A DNA stretch of 64,000 bases, from the NCBI GenBank assembly GCA_905480335.1, contig CAJQPY010000004.1, positions 144,992 to 208,991 of the forward strand. Reading direction: 5' to 3'. The DNA comes from an uncultured Ilumatobacter sp. (GTDB lineage: Bacteria > Actinomycetota > Acidimicrobiia > Acidimicrobiales > Ilumatobacteraceae). Made by a program: the position numbers and the translations under genes. Below are positions 33,875-42,124 of this stretch, piece after piece. How positions within the stretch are numbered: the first letter of the stretch is position 1; each line of letters starts with the position of its first letter. The notes beneath the pieces were generated by a model that worked only from the letters and a program-made list of their open reading frames with translations, did not search any database and was not told the DNA's origin.

Positions 33875-34315
33875 TCAACCGAGGGCGAAAGGGTCACCCA
33901 GTCGGACCGTGCCGCCGGAGGTGACCGTTGCGGAGATGCCGCACCGTTCGCGCAGTGCTTCCTTCGCGCCCGGACCGAAGAATTCGTCCATCAGTTCGCA
34001 TGGCGCGCAATCCCGCCAGACCGCGAACTCGACAGCGCCGATTCGGAAGACCGCGCCGTGCGTTCGGGGGAGCGCCGGCGTGTCGACGACGATGTTTCGC
34101 CGAGTTCGAGCGCCGTCGATGTGGTCGACGCCGTGCAGTGCAGCAGCCTCGGCGAGCTCGCCGGTGCAGACAACCGTGACCTGCCGGCGCTTGCCGGCGT
34201 GGCGATCTCCAATGATGCCGACGTCCGTGACCAGGTCGATCTCGGCACGCTCGTCGAGTTCGGCTCCGTGGGCGCTGGCCGTCGTCAGCGCCCGGACCGC
34301 TCCCGTCCGGGGCAT
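33875..34315 (-). CDS. MOSC-domain protein
   Basis: 146 residues. A stand-alone MOSC beta-barrel: IIGDRHAGKRRQVTVVC, RRNIVVDT and the conserved cysteine region WRDCAPCELMDEFFGP. MOSC domains carry sulfur or bind molybdenum cofactor (as in the MoCo sulfurase C-terminus, YiiM and mARC). The CoxL-like enzyme at 1.3-3.6 kb is a possible user of sulfurated Moco, but that is a distant guess. Its ATG overlaps the stop of the Ddn-like gene (TGATG), so the two are translationally coupled. Confidence 0.88.
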   Translation of the reverse strand: MPRTGAVRALTTASAHGAELDERAEIDLVTDVGIIGDRHAGKRRQVTVVCTGELAEAAALHGVDHIDGARTRRNIVVDTPALPRTHGAVFRIGAVEFAVWRDCAPCELMDEFFGPGAKEALRERCGISATVTSGGTVRLGDPFALG

Positions 34316-34758
34316 CAGTCGGTACGTCTGGCCACGAAGACGGGGATCTCGCGGTCCGTCTTGTCTTGATACTCGGCGTAGGGCGGGTAGATCTCAACCC
34401 CGCGGCCCCACCACGCTTGCCGCTCGTCGCCAGTGACGATTTCGGTCCGGTAGTCGTGCGGCTCGGCGCCGTCCTGGATCTCGACGAGCGGCTCGGCGAC
34501 GAGGTTGTGGTACCAGCCCGGATGCGCGGGGTCGCCGCCCTTCGATGCGATCAGCGCGTATTCACCGTCGTGCTCGACGCGCATCAACGCGAATTTGCGC
34601 AGCTTGCCGGAGCTGGCGCCCAGGCTCGTGATGATCACGATCGGGATGCCGGTGTCCATGAGGGTGTTCGCCTCCTGACCTCCGGTGCGTTCGTATGTCG
34701 TGACCTGTTTGGCGACCCAGTCCCAGGTGCTCGGTACGTACTCTCCACTGTGGGGCAT
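34315..34758 (-). CDS. F420-type nitroreductase-family protein (Ddn-like)
   Basis: 147 residues. Split beta-barrel of the deazaflavin-dependent nitroreductase family: TGIPIVIITSLGASSGKLRK, ALIASKGGDPAHPGWYHNL and GVEIYPPYAEYQDKTDREIP, which is the typical C-terminal signature. These enzymes bind F420 and reduce quinones or other acceptors at the membrane; the physiological substrate is usually unknown. Coupled to the MOSC gene downstream through TGATG. ATG at 34758. Confidence 0.92.
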   Translation of the reverse strand: MPHSGEYVPSTWDWVAKQVTTYERTGGQEANTLMDTGIPIVIITSLGASSGKLRKFALMRVEHDGEYALIASKGGDPAHPGWYHNLVAEPLVEIQDGAEPHDYRTEIVTGDERQAWWGRGVEIYPPYAEYQDKTDREIPVFVARRTD

Positions 34759-34799
34759 GAGATCAGGGTAGGTCAGTCGGGGCGGTCATTTGGGGGCGG

Positions 34800-35726
34800 T
34801 CATTGAGTGGTCACGGTGGCGAGCGCCATCACCATCGCCAGCACGATGAGACCGGCCGCGAAGAGCCGCATGACCGGTCGTCGAGGTGTTGCCGCCTCGT
34901 ACGCAGTCTGGGTGACTGCGGCGTGGTCGGTCGCTGCGTCGCTCACGGCTTCGATCCACTCGGAGATGCTCGCATGGCGTTCGGCCGGATTGGCCGACAG
35001 CCCGCGGCGGAGCTCGAAGGCGAGCGGCTCGGTACCGGAAGGCTCGGGTGCGGTCGCCTGATGCGGACCGTTCGGAACCAGGATTCGGTGCCACTCGCTG
35101 CCGAACGCTGCGCGCCCGATGACCCCTGATGCTGAGTACACGTCGGTGCGACCATCGATTGCAGCTCCGGGAATTCGCTGTTCGGGCGCTGTGTAGGCGT
35201 CTGCTTCAGCAGCGGCGGCGAGGTGGCGCTGCTCGGTCTCGAGTGCGAGCCCGAGGTCGGTGAGTAACACCTGCTCACCGGGCGCCACGTTCCGGATCAA
35301 CACATTGCCGGGTCTGATGTCACGGTGGACGAGACCAGCGGAGTGCACGACCACGATTGCCGCGCCCAATTCAGTCACGAGCCATTCGATCTCGGCCGGA
35401 CCGAACGTCTGTTCATCTTCCAGACGGTCCTCCAGGGCTCCGCCATCGATGAGTTCCATCACTAAGTAGGGGCGTCGCTCAAACTCGCCGGTGTCGTACA
35501 CAGTAACGATACGGTCGCCCGAGAAACCACGAAAGGTTTGCACTGCCGCGACGAAATCAGCTCGCAGCTTGGGGTCCTGAGCGTGCGGCTCGGCGAGCAC
35601 CTTGACAGCAACGTCGACGCCGAGCGCCGGGTCGTGAGCGCGGTAGACAACGGCACGCATACCGGATCCGAGCACCCCCAGGACCCTGCGGGATCCGATG
35701 CGATCGGGTAGGACCGGTTTGCTCAT
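34800..35726 (-). CDS. Ser/Thr protein kinase with C-terminal membrane anchor
   Basis: 308 residues. Active-kinase residues are present: K42 (VAVKVL), HRDIRPGN (D136, N141) and the magnesium Asp in DLG (D157, DFG variant). The glycine loop is LGSGMRAVVY. After the domain a short linker leads to a C-terminal helix (MRLFAAGLIVLAMVMALATV) ending within a few residues, so there is no extracellular sensor. The lobe after DLG looks short. In contrast to the PASTA protein at 16.6 kb, this one should be able to phosphorylate. ATG at 35726, monocistronic. Confidence 0.9.
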   Translation of the reverse strand: MSKPVLPDRIGSRRVLGVLGSGMRAVVYRAHDPALGVDVAVKVLAEPHAQDPKLRADFVAAVQTFRGFSGDRIVTVYDTGEFERRPYLVMELIDGGALEDRLEDEQTFGPAEIEWLVTELGAAIVVVHSAGLVHRDIRPGNVLIRNVAPGEQVLLTDLGLALETEQRHLAAAAEADAYTAPEQRIPGAAIDGRTDVYSASGVIGRAAFGSEWHRILVPNGPHQATAPEPSGTEPLAFELRRGLSANPAERHASISEWIEAVSDAATDHAAVTQTAYEAATPRRPVMRLFAAGLIVLAMVMALATVTTQ

Positions 35727-35773
35727 TTCGTCGGTCGTCTCGATGCTTCGAAGCTATCTGTGCGACGTCATTC

Positions 35774-35788
35774 GAGAATCTAATTCTC
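35774..35788. promoter_or_regulatory. Palindrome GAGAAT-3-ATTCTC upstream of the kinase gene
   Basis: A perfect 6-bp inverted repeat with 3-nt spacer (GAGAATCTAATTCTC), 47 bp upstream of the kinase ATG and 36 bp after the MFS stop. It lies in a locally AT-rich strip. It may be an operator; it is too short for a confident terminator. Confidence 0.3.
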
Positions 35789-35824
35789 CGTCAGCATTCT
35801 CTCACCAGGGTGTGATCTACCGAT

Positions 35825-37054
35825 TCACGCCAGACGGCGGAGTTCGGCGTTGCGCACGTATGTCGTGATGACTATTCCCAGGCTGGACGTGGCGGCCAGG
35901 CTGATCGCTGTGCCAGTTCCGATGGCCGTCGCCAGCAACCCGAGGATGAGCGCGCCGATGGGGAACAGCCCCTGCGCGACCAACGTGTACACGGCCATCA
36001 CCCGACCCATTAGTGGTTGCGGCGTCCTCGCCTGGATCAAGCCCTGGTTCATGTTGATGAAAAAGCCACCGGCAAGTCCCATCACGAGCGAGAGTCCAAC
36101 GACGACGGCGAAGCTGTTGGCGAATCCGATCAGCAGGGTCATCGTGCCGCCGACCATCATTGCCCGCTGGAACACGGCGCCCTTGTTGGCCATGTCGCCT
36201 TTGCGCATCAAAAACAGTGATGAGATCGCGATGCCGATGCCCATAACGGCGAACGGGACCGCTGCGTCACCGGCGTCACGACCCAGTTCGGACTTCACGT
36301 GCGCCTGCAACGTGACCATCACGGCCGGGTTCACCGTGAGGCTGCTGGTCAGCAGGAGACCGAAAAGTGTCTTCAGCTGCGAGTCGTCGAGGATGTGGTG
36401 TACCGCGTCGCGTACCTCAGCCACGACCGACCGTCGATCGCGTTCCTCCTCATGGGTCGGGACCTCGAGCAGCAGAAGGAACACCGTGCCGAAAACCAGC
36501 AAGCCAGCTTGGAACCAGAATGCCCCTTCGAAACCAAACCGGTCGCCCACAACCTTGACGAGCACTGGCCCGAGGATTAGCGACAGAGTCATAGCGATTG
36601 CGTTGAGCGCAATCGCACCGAACAGTTGATCTCGGCCAACGAGCGCAGGAACCAGCGCCGAACGCACAGGCTGGCCGACTGCTGAGGCGGTGCCGGCAAG
36701 CAGGGTCGCGATGATCACCCAGCCCATTTCGATGTGATCAGATCGGATCAGCAGCGCAGTTCCTGCCATTACGGCGGCGGACGCAAGCTGCGTGCCGATG
36801 AGCAACCGACGGCGGTCGTGTCGGTCGGCCCACACGCCGGCCTGAAGCACGACCAGTGCAGTGGGGATACCGAGCGTGAATGCGACGAGCCCTTGTGCGC
36901 CCTCGTCGCGGAGCAAGAGATCAAGAACGATCCACCCGAAGGCGAATCGCTGGGCGTTGACAACGAGGAAGAATGGAATGTTGTTCAGCCACAGCAGCCG
37001 GAAGGGCCTAACGGTGAGCGCATTTGCCGTGTGCTCGTTTTCTGTCCCCGTCAT
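35825..37054 (-). CDS. Major facilitator superfamily transporter
   Basis: About 409 residues from ATG at 37054, where the protein-like sequence begins (MTGTENEHTANALTVRPFRLLW); the 75 codons above it overlap the divergent AcuI gene and are not credible. Twelve hydrophobic segments and the MFS loop motif GVWADRHDRRRLLIG between segments 2 and 3 are visible; the layout resembles the EntS-type drug or siderophore exporters. Substrate unknown. It is divergent from acuI with 73 bp between starts. Confidence 0.9.
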   Translation of the reverse strand: MTGTENEHTANALTVRPFRLLWLNNIPFFLVVNAQRFAFGWIVLDLLLRDEGAQGLVAFTLGIPTALVVLQAGVWADRHDRRRLLIGTQLASAAVMAGTALLIRSDHIEMGWVIIATLLAGTASAVGQPVRSALVPALVGRDQLFGAIALNAIAMTLSLILGPVLVKVVGDRFGFEGAFWFQAGLLVFGTVFLLLLEVPTHEEERDRRSVVAEVRDAVHHILDDSQLKTLFGLLLTSSLTVNPAVMVTLQAHVKSELGRDAGDAAVPFAVMGIGIAISSLFLMRKGDMANKGAVFQRAMMVGGTMTLLIGFANSFAVVVGLSLVMGLAGGFFINMNQGLIQARTPQPLMGRVMAVYTLVAQGLFPIGALILGLLATAIGTGTAISLAATSSLGIVITTYVRNAELRRLA

Positions 37055-37127
37055 CGCCACGCGCCGACTTTGGCAGACCGGTGGTGGGCTCTGCGATGCG
37101 GACCGCAGTGTGGCAGTCTCGCGTTTT

Positions 37128-38141
37128 GTGAGCACATTCAAGGCCCTTGTCCTTCGCGAATCCGAGAAGGGAAACCCGAAGTCTGCTGCTGCGTCGATTG
37201 AGGATCTGACCGACGACGATTTGCCGACGTACGGTGGTTCGGAGATGGTGACTGTCGATATCGACTGCTCGTCGCTCAACTACAAGGACGGTATGGCGCT
37301 GACCGGCAAGGGTCGGATCATCCGGTCCTTTCCGATGGTTCCCGGTATCGATTTCTCAGGGACCGTGGTGTCGTCGGAATCTGCCCGCTTCGCACCGGGT
37401 GATGGCGTAGTGCTGACCGGTTGGGCTGTGGGGGAGCGATACTGGGGAGGCTACTCGCAGCGTCAGCGGGTGAAGGCCGACTGGCTTGTTGCCCGCCCGG
37501 CGTCGATGACCAGTGTGCAGGCAATGGGCATCGGGACTGCGGGGCTCACCTCGATGTTGTGTGTTCTTGGCCTGGAAGGCGGAGCTGTTGCACCCACCGA
37601 CGGGCCGGTCGTCGTGACCGGAGCGGCTGGCGGTGTCGGCAGCGTGGCAATCGCGTTGCTAAGCAATCTCGGGTACGACGTGACCGCGGTGACCGGTCGA
37701 CCCGAGGAACACGATTATCTCCGGTCGCTCGGTGCGGCGGCGTTCCTGACCCGCCAGGAGATGTCGGAAGCCCCGAAGCCGCTCGAAACCGAGACATGGG
37801 CGGGAGCGGTGGATGCGGTCGGCTCGACAATGCTCGCCAAGATCATCGCCCAGACCAAGTATCAGGGTGTCGTCACCGCCTGCGGGTTGGCCGGAGGCGT
37901 CGACCTGCCGAGCACGGTGATGCCATTCATCCTGCGCGGTGTGCGGCTCCAGGGAATCGACTCGGTGAGTGCGCCGCTCGCCGACCGTGAGGCGGCCTGG
38001 GCCCGACTCGCCACCGACCTCCCGGCTGATCTGCTCGACGCGATGACCGACGTCGTGCCGATGAGCAGGTTGCCCGAGCAGGGTGCTGCGATCATGGCCG
38101 GACAGACGCGCGGCCGCCTCGTCGTCGACCCCGCCACCTGA
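37128..38141 (+). CDS. Acrylyl-CoA reductase-type quinone oxidoreductase (AcuI/YhdH)
   Basis: 337 residues of the zinc-independent MDR superfamily. VSTFKALVLRESEKGNP and SSLNYKDGMALTGKG at the start, the GWAVGERYWGGYSQRQRVK loop, and NADPH-binding VVVTGAAGGVGSVAIALLSNLGYDVTAVTGR split by position. These are YhdH/AcuI features; AcuI reduces toxic acrylyl-CoA to propionyl-CoA with NADPH, including during DMSP breakdown. No dmd genes are near. GTG at 37128 is chosen because family homology begins there; the open frame upstream to 36861 is inside the divergent MFS gene. Confidence 0.88.
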   Translation: MSTFKALVLRESEKGNPKSAAASIEDLTDDDLPTYGGSEMVTVDIDCSSLNYKDGMALTGKGRIIRSFPMVPGIDFSGTVVSSESARFAPGDGVVLTGWAVGERYWGGYSQRQRVKADWLVARPASMTSVQAMGIGTAGLTSMLCVLGLEGGAVAPTDGPVVVTGAAGGVGSVAIALLSNLGYDVTAVTGRPEEHDYLRSLGAAAFLTRQEMSEAPKPLETETWAGAVDAVGSTMLAKIIAQTKYQGVVTACGLAGGVDLPSTVMPFILRGVRLQGIDSVSAPLADREAAWARLATDLPADLLDAMTDVVPMSRLPEQGAAIMAGQTRGRLVVDPAT

Positions 38142-38179
38142 ACGCTATATCCGGTGTCAGGCACCGGATAAAGCGTTCA
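38139..38179. terminator. 41-bp stop-to-stop inverted repeat between acuI-like gene and leuD
   Basis: Arms 38139-38156 and 38162-38179 pair over 18 bp with one mismatch, around a 5-nt loop (TCAGG). The left arm begins with the TGA of the acuI-like gene; the right arm ends with the TGA of leuD read on the other strand. It is placed as a bidirectional terminator for the two convergent genes, but neither side has a U-tract. Confidence 0.75.
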
Positions 38180-38764
38180 GCGGGGGAGGTAGGAGGGTCG
38201 CTGGTCCTCGTAGGCGTCGATGGCGCCGGCCTTGCCCATGGTGATGCCGATGTCGTCGAGTCCGTTGAGGAAGCGATGCTGCACATCGGACGGCATCGGG
38301 AAGGCTTCGTCGATCCCGGCAGCAGGCACTTCGACCTTGAGTTGCTCGACATCGACCAGGATGGAGGTCTGCGGGTCGGCCTCGATTGCGGCCCAGATCG
38401 CTTCGGCCGTGGCCTCGGGCACCACGACCGGCACAAGGCCGTTCTTGGTGCAGTTGTTCTTGAAGATGTCGGAGAAGCTCGGCGCGATGACGGCATCAAA
38501 CCCGTACTGCTGGATCGCCCAGACGGCGTGCTCACGTGACGAGCCGACACCGAACGCCGGCCCTGCAACGAGGATGTTTGCGCCGCTGTAGCGCTCGTCG
38601 TTGAGGACAAAGTCCTGTTCGTCACGCCAGGCCGAGAATAGGCCCTTCTCGAAGCCGGTTCGCTCGACCTGTTTCAACCAGACCGCGGGGATGATTTGGT
38701 CGGTGTCGACGTCGCTGCGCTTCAGGGGGACACCGGTTCCGGTGATGATCTGCACAGCTTTCAT
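38177..38764 (-). CDS. leuD: 3-Isopropylmalate dehydratase small subunit
   Basis: 195 residues. With LeuC it isomerises 2- to 3-isopropylmalate. Typical motifs: [42 protein letters not shown] and [16 protein letters not shown] at 38764 overlaps the LeuC stop by 4 bp (ATGA), so translation is coupled. The 70 codons above this ATG in the same frame lie within leuC and are a shadow. The stop codon is part of the 41-bp inverted repeat. Confidence 0.97.
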   Translation of the reverse strand: MKAVQIITGTGVPLKRSDVDTDQIIPAVWLKQVERTGFEKGLFSAWRDEQDFVLNDERYSGANILVAGPAFGVGSSREHAVWAIQQYGFDAVIAPSFSDIFKNNCTKNGLVPVVVPEATAEAIWAAIEADPQTSILVDVEQLKVEVPAAGIDEAFPMPSDVQHRFLNGLDDIGITMGKAGAIDAYEDQRPSYLPR

Positions 38765-40170
38765 GACTGGCTCCCCTCCAGGTCGGCGGGCGTACAGAAC
38801 GTCCCTTTCACAGCGGTGGCCGCGGCGACGGCGGGGGAGACGAGGTGGGTCCGTCCGCCCGGTCCCTGACGGCCCTCGAAGTTGCGGTTTGAGGTCGAGG
38901 CTGCCCGCTCGCGGGGAGCCAACTTGTCGGGGTTCATCGCGAGGCACATCGAGCAGCCGGGCTCGCGCCAATCAGCTCCGGCAGCGATGAAGATCTCGTC
39001 GAGTCCTTCCTTGAGCGCCTGGTTCCTGACCCGGTGGCTGCCGGGCACGATCATCACGCGCGGCACGGTGACCGTGCGGCCCTGCATCACGGCGGCCGCG
39101 GCTCGGAGGTCCTCGATTCGGCTGTTCGTGCACGAGCCGATGAACACCGTGTCGACGCTCACGTCGCGCATCGACGTCCCGGCTTCAAGGCCCATGTAGT
39201 CGAGTGCGCGCTGCACGGTTTCCTGTGTTGTTGGGTTGTCGAAACTCATGGGGTCTGGGATCGGTGAGTCGATCGACGCAACTTGTCCGGGGTTTGTGCC
39301 CCAGGTGACGTGTGGTTCGATCCGGGTGGCATCGAGGACGACTTTGGAGTCCCAGACAGCGTCGTCGTCGGAGAAGAGTTGATTCCAGTCGGCTACAGCG
39401 GCGTCCCAGTCGGCACCGGTGGGCGCCTGGTCGCGTCCCTTGAGGTAGTCGAAAGTGGTCTGATCTGGTGCTATCAGTCCCGCCTTGGCACCGGCTTCGA
39501 TCGACATGTTGCAGACGGTCATCCGGCCCTCCATCGACAGGGCGCGAATCGCGGAGCCGCGATACTCGATGACGTGACCGAGTCCGCCGCCTGTGCCGAT
39601 CTCGCCGAGGATCGCAAGGATGACGTCCTTGGCCGTGACACCGGGTTGGAGGTCGCCGTCGACAGTCACCGACATCCACTTCGGCCGCTCCTGCGGGAGT
39701 GTCTGGGTCGCGAGGACGTGCTCGACCTCACTCGTGCCAATGCCGAACGCGAGCGCACCGAACGCACCGTGTGTCGCCGTGTGTGAGTCACCGCACACGA
39801 TCGTCATGCCGGGCATCGTGCGCCCCTGCTCGGGGCCGATCACGTGGACGATGCCCTGGTCGGGGTCGCCCATCGGGAAGTTGGTGATACCGAACTCGGC
39901 GGTGTTCACCCGGAGCGTGTCGACCTGCTTGGCCGAGATCGGATCAGCGATCGGCTGATCGATGTGCTCGGTCGGGACGTTGTGGTCCTCGGTCGCAATG
40001 GTGAGCTCGGGGCGGCGCACCGAGCGTCCGGTGAGTCGCAGGCCGTCGAAGGCCTGCGGGCTCGTGACTTCGTGGACGAGGTGGAGGTCGATGTAGATGA
40101 GGTCGGGTTCGCCGTCACCCGACTGGACGAGGTGGCGCTCCCACACTTTTTCCGGCAGTGTTTGTCCCAC
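38761..40170 (-). CDS. leuC: 3-Isopropylmalate dehydratase large subunit
   Basis: 469 residues, an aconitase-family 4Fe-4S enzyme. Cluster cysteines are in [10 protein letters not shown] and the CSMCLAMN motif. [29 protein letters not shown] and [20 protein letters not shown] are standard family stretches, here cited in part. GTG at 40170 is preceded by AGGAGA with good spacing, so unlike many neighbours it has a conventional leader. It is divergent from an IclR-family gene across a palindromic operator, the arrangement in which NdgR/LtbR regulators control leuCD in streptomycetes and corynebacteria. Confidence 0.97.
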   Translation of the reverse strand: MGQTLPEKVWERHLVQSGDGEPDLIYIDLHLVHEVTSPQAFDGLRLTGRSVRRPELTIATEDHNVPTEHIDQPIADPISAKQVDTLRVNTAEFGITNFPMGDPDQGIVHVIGPEQGRTMPGMTIVCGDSHTATHGAFGALAFGIGTSEVEHVLATQTLPQERPKWMSVTVDGDLQPGVTAKDVILAILGEIGTGGGLGHVIEYRGSAIRALSMEGRMTVCNMSIEAGAKAGLIAPDQTTFDYLKGRDQAPTGADWDAAVADWNQLFSDDDAVWDSKVVLDATRIEPHVTWGTNPGQVASIDSPIPDPMSFDNPTTQETVQRALDYMGLEAGTSMRDVSVDTVFIGSCTNSRIEDLRAAAAVMQGRTVTVPRVMIVPGSHRVRNQALKEGLDEIFIAAGADWREPGCSMCLAMNPDKLAPRERAASTSNRNFEGRQGPGGRTHLVSPAVAAATAVKGTFCTPADLEGSQS

Positions 40171-40197
40171 GGGTTCTCTCCTCGGTCAATCTTGCGC

Positions 40198-40216
40198 TAT
40201 CCCATCATATGGGATA
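40198..40216. promoter_or_regulatory. 19-bp palindromic operator between leuC and the IclR gene
   Basis: TATCCCAT and ATGGGATA form perfect 8-bp arms around a 3-nt spacer. On the minus strand the centre reads TATGAT (40204-40209), a good -10 box for leuC, giving a 25-nt leader with its Shine-Dalgarno site. On the plus strand its edge overlaps TACATT (40215-40220), a -10 candidate for the regulator gene. One bound regulator could therefore block both promoters. Confidence 0.72.
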
Positions 40217-40229
40217 CATTTCTCCGGAT

Positions 40230-40874
40230 ATGAACATCGTAACCGGTGTGGGCGTGCTTGACAAAGCGATGACCATTGTGCATTCGATTGCCGAACGCCC
40301 CCAAGCACTGACGCAGCTGCAGGAGTCGACTGGCTTCCCGCGGGCGACGGTTCACCGTCTGGCCACGGCGTTGGAGTCGCACGGCCTGCTGCGCCGAGAT
40401 GCCGAAGGTCGCTTCGAACTCGGTCACGGGCTGGTGGCACTCGGCCACGCCGCGCAGACGCGGTTTCCACTTGTCGAGCTTGCCCGGCCGATCCTGTCCC
40501 AGTTGCGGGACCGCACCGGCGAGAGCGTGCAGTTTTTCGTCCAGGAGGGCACCCAGCGGCGATGCGTCCTGTCGCTCGAAACCCCACATGGGTTGCGTTG
40601 GATCGTGCCCGAAGGTTCGGTGTTTCCGCTCGATGCCGGCTCGGCGGGGCGGGTGCTCTCCGGAGACGCCATCGATGGCTGGGTCGAAAGCATCGGCGAG
40701 CGTGAGCCCGGTGTCGCCTCGGTCAGCGCCCCGGTCGCAGGTTCGGGCGAGACCATCATCGCTGCCGTCTCGGTGAGCGGCCCGATCGAGCGGCTCAGTC
40801 AGCAGCCCGGCGAGCGCTTCGGTGACGCGGTGATCGCAGCAGCCGCCGAGCTGTCACGTGCGCTCGTCACCTGA
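40230..40874 (+). CDS. IclR-family regulator of leuCD (NdgR/LtbR-like)
   Basis: 214 residues. An N-terminal winged helix (VGVLDKAMTIVHSIAERPQA ... TGFPRATVHRLATALESHGL) is followed by the IclR ligand domain (LSQLRDRTGESVQFFVQEG, RRCVLSLETPHGLRWIVPEG). The short length and divergence from leuCD match NdgR of Streptomyces and LtbR of Corynebacterium. ATG at 40230 is preferred over ATG 40209 because the latter lies inside the operator and homologues begin near GVGVLDKA. Probably autoregulated. In those species the effector relates to leucine or tryptophan supply; here it is unknown. Confidence 0.9.
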   Translation: MNIVTGVGVLDKAMTIVHSIAERPQALTQLQESTGFPRATVHRLATALESHGLLRRDAEGRFELGHGLVALGHAAQTRFPLVELARPILSQLRDRTGESVQFFVQEGTQRRCVLSLETPHGLRWIVPEGSVFPLDAGSAGRVLSGDAIDGWVESIGEREPGVASVSAPVAGSGETIIAAVSVSGPIERLSQQPGERFGDAVIAAAAELSRALVT

Positions 40875-40887
40875 GGCGAACCTCAGC

Positions 40888-41532
40888 TTAGGTCGATTCG
40901 CCGCCCGGCTTCCAGAGCGTCGCAACGAGGTCGCGCTCCAGCGCCTTCTCGACGACCTCGGCGGGCACGTCGATCGCGGCGTGATCTTTGATCATGGCAG
41001 CGGCGTTGGGTCGATCTACGGCATCGATCCATGACTCGGCCTCCCACAGCGCCCCGCGGCGCAGCGCCTTTGCGCAATGCACATAGGCCTCCTCCACGGC
41101 GACCACGACGACGACCTTGGCCGGGCGGCCTCCGACGGCGAATCGCTCGCCGAGGTCCGGATCTGTCGACAGCTGCGCCACGCCGTTGATGCGGAGCGTC
41201 TCGTTCAGCCCGGGGATCAGGAATAGCAGTGCGACGCGAGCGTTGTCGACGACGTTCTCGAACGAATCGAGTCGGTTGTTGCCCGAGTAGTCGGCCCACC
41301 CGACGTGGTGTTCATCGAGCATCTCGACGAACCCGGGGGCGCCGCCCTTCGGCGAGCCATCGCAGCGGCCGTCGCGGTCGGCGGTGGAGAGCACGAAGAA
41401 CGGCGACTTCGCAAGGAAGTCGCGGCAGTGCTCGTCGAGTGCCCCGATCACCTTGGTGACTGCACCCCCCGCCGCTGGTCGATAGAACTGGCGGAGGTCA
41501 CCGACGGACTCGATCGTCATGCGGGTCATCAT
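40888..41532 (-). CDS. PPOX-class FMN-dependent flavoprotein
   Basis: 214 residues, PNPOx-like fold with FFVLSTADRDGRCDGSPKGGAPGFVEMLDEHHVGWADYSGN as the dimer-interface and FMN region (quoted here only as the stretch at about residues 45-85), then NNRLDSFENVVDNARVALLF and PGLNETLRINGVAQ. This is the MSMEG_1061-type subfamily rather than PdxH. Function unknown. It converges on the IclR gene (13 bp). ATG at 41532; a further ATG follows immediately and another at codon 5. Confidence 0.82.
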   Translation of the reverse strand: MMTRMTIESVGDLRQFYRPAAGGAVTKVIGALDEHCRDFLAKSPFFVLSTADRDGRCDGSPKGGAPGFVEMLDEHHVGWADYSGNNRLDSFENVVDNARVALLFLIPGLNETLRINGVAQLSTDPDLGERFAVGGRPAKVVVVVAVEEAYVHCAKALRRGALWEAESWIDAVDRPNAAAMIKDHAAIDVPAEVVEKALERDLVATLWKPGGEST

Positions 41533-41617
41533 CGCGCGGTTGGGTTGTGAACGCGCTCGCTTGAGTCGTTGAATGCCGGATGGCCTGACGATCCGAACAG
41601 CCCGACGGCTGTTCGGA

Positions 41618-42079
41618 CTACGCAGCGTTGACCGTAGTGGTGTTCAGGGTGGGTGCCGCCTGGCGAGCGATCCGCCACAGCGCGACGGCGATGGGGATCT
41701 GCAGTGGGAGCCGAACCCAGTTGACGACGCGGCCGGCTCCAACAGCGGTTCCGACCGACCGCGACATCTTGCCGTCGACCGGTTTGACCTCGACGTTGTT
41801 GATCGCCATGTCGATGTTGGCCGGGAAGACAGCAACGACGAGGGCAATCAGGCTCAGCGCCGACGCTCGACGGGTGCGTGCCGGCAGCAGCCCGAGCCCG
41901 AGCGCGATCTCGGCCGCCCCGCTGACAGAGTTGGCGAGGCGCTTGTCGCGGAACCACTCGGGCACGATCGACTCGAAGAAGTCGGGTCGGGCGAAGTGCA
42001 TCACCCCGGCTCCCGTGAAGAATGCTGCGGCAAGGCTGGTCGATGGTCGTGGCACCGTCCCATTCAACTCGACGCGCAT
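41618..42079 (-). CDS. DoxX-like membrane protein
   Basis: 153 residues with about four hydrophobic segments. The pattern TGAGVMHFARPDFFESIVPEW, SVSGAAEIALGLGLLPARTR and ALVVAVFPANIDMAIN is that of DoxX/DUF4267-type small membrane proteins, which occur with thiol or quinone redox systems but mostly lack a proven role. ATG at 42079. It is followed by the PPOX gene in the same direction after 85 bp, and a common transcript is possible. Confidence 0.8.
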   Translation of the reverse strand: MRVELNGTVPRPSTSLAAAFFTGAGVMHFARPDFFESIVPEWFRDKRLANSVSGAAEIALGLGLLPARTRRASALSLIALVVAVFPANIDMAINNVEVKPVDGKMSRSVGTAVGAGRVVNWVRLPLQIPIAVALWRIARQAAPTLNTTTVNAA

Positions 42080-42124
42080 CTCGCCTGACTGCTCAGGCTG
42101 CCACGCGTGCCGAAATGTTGCGGT

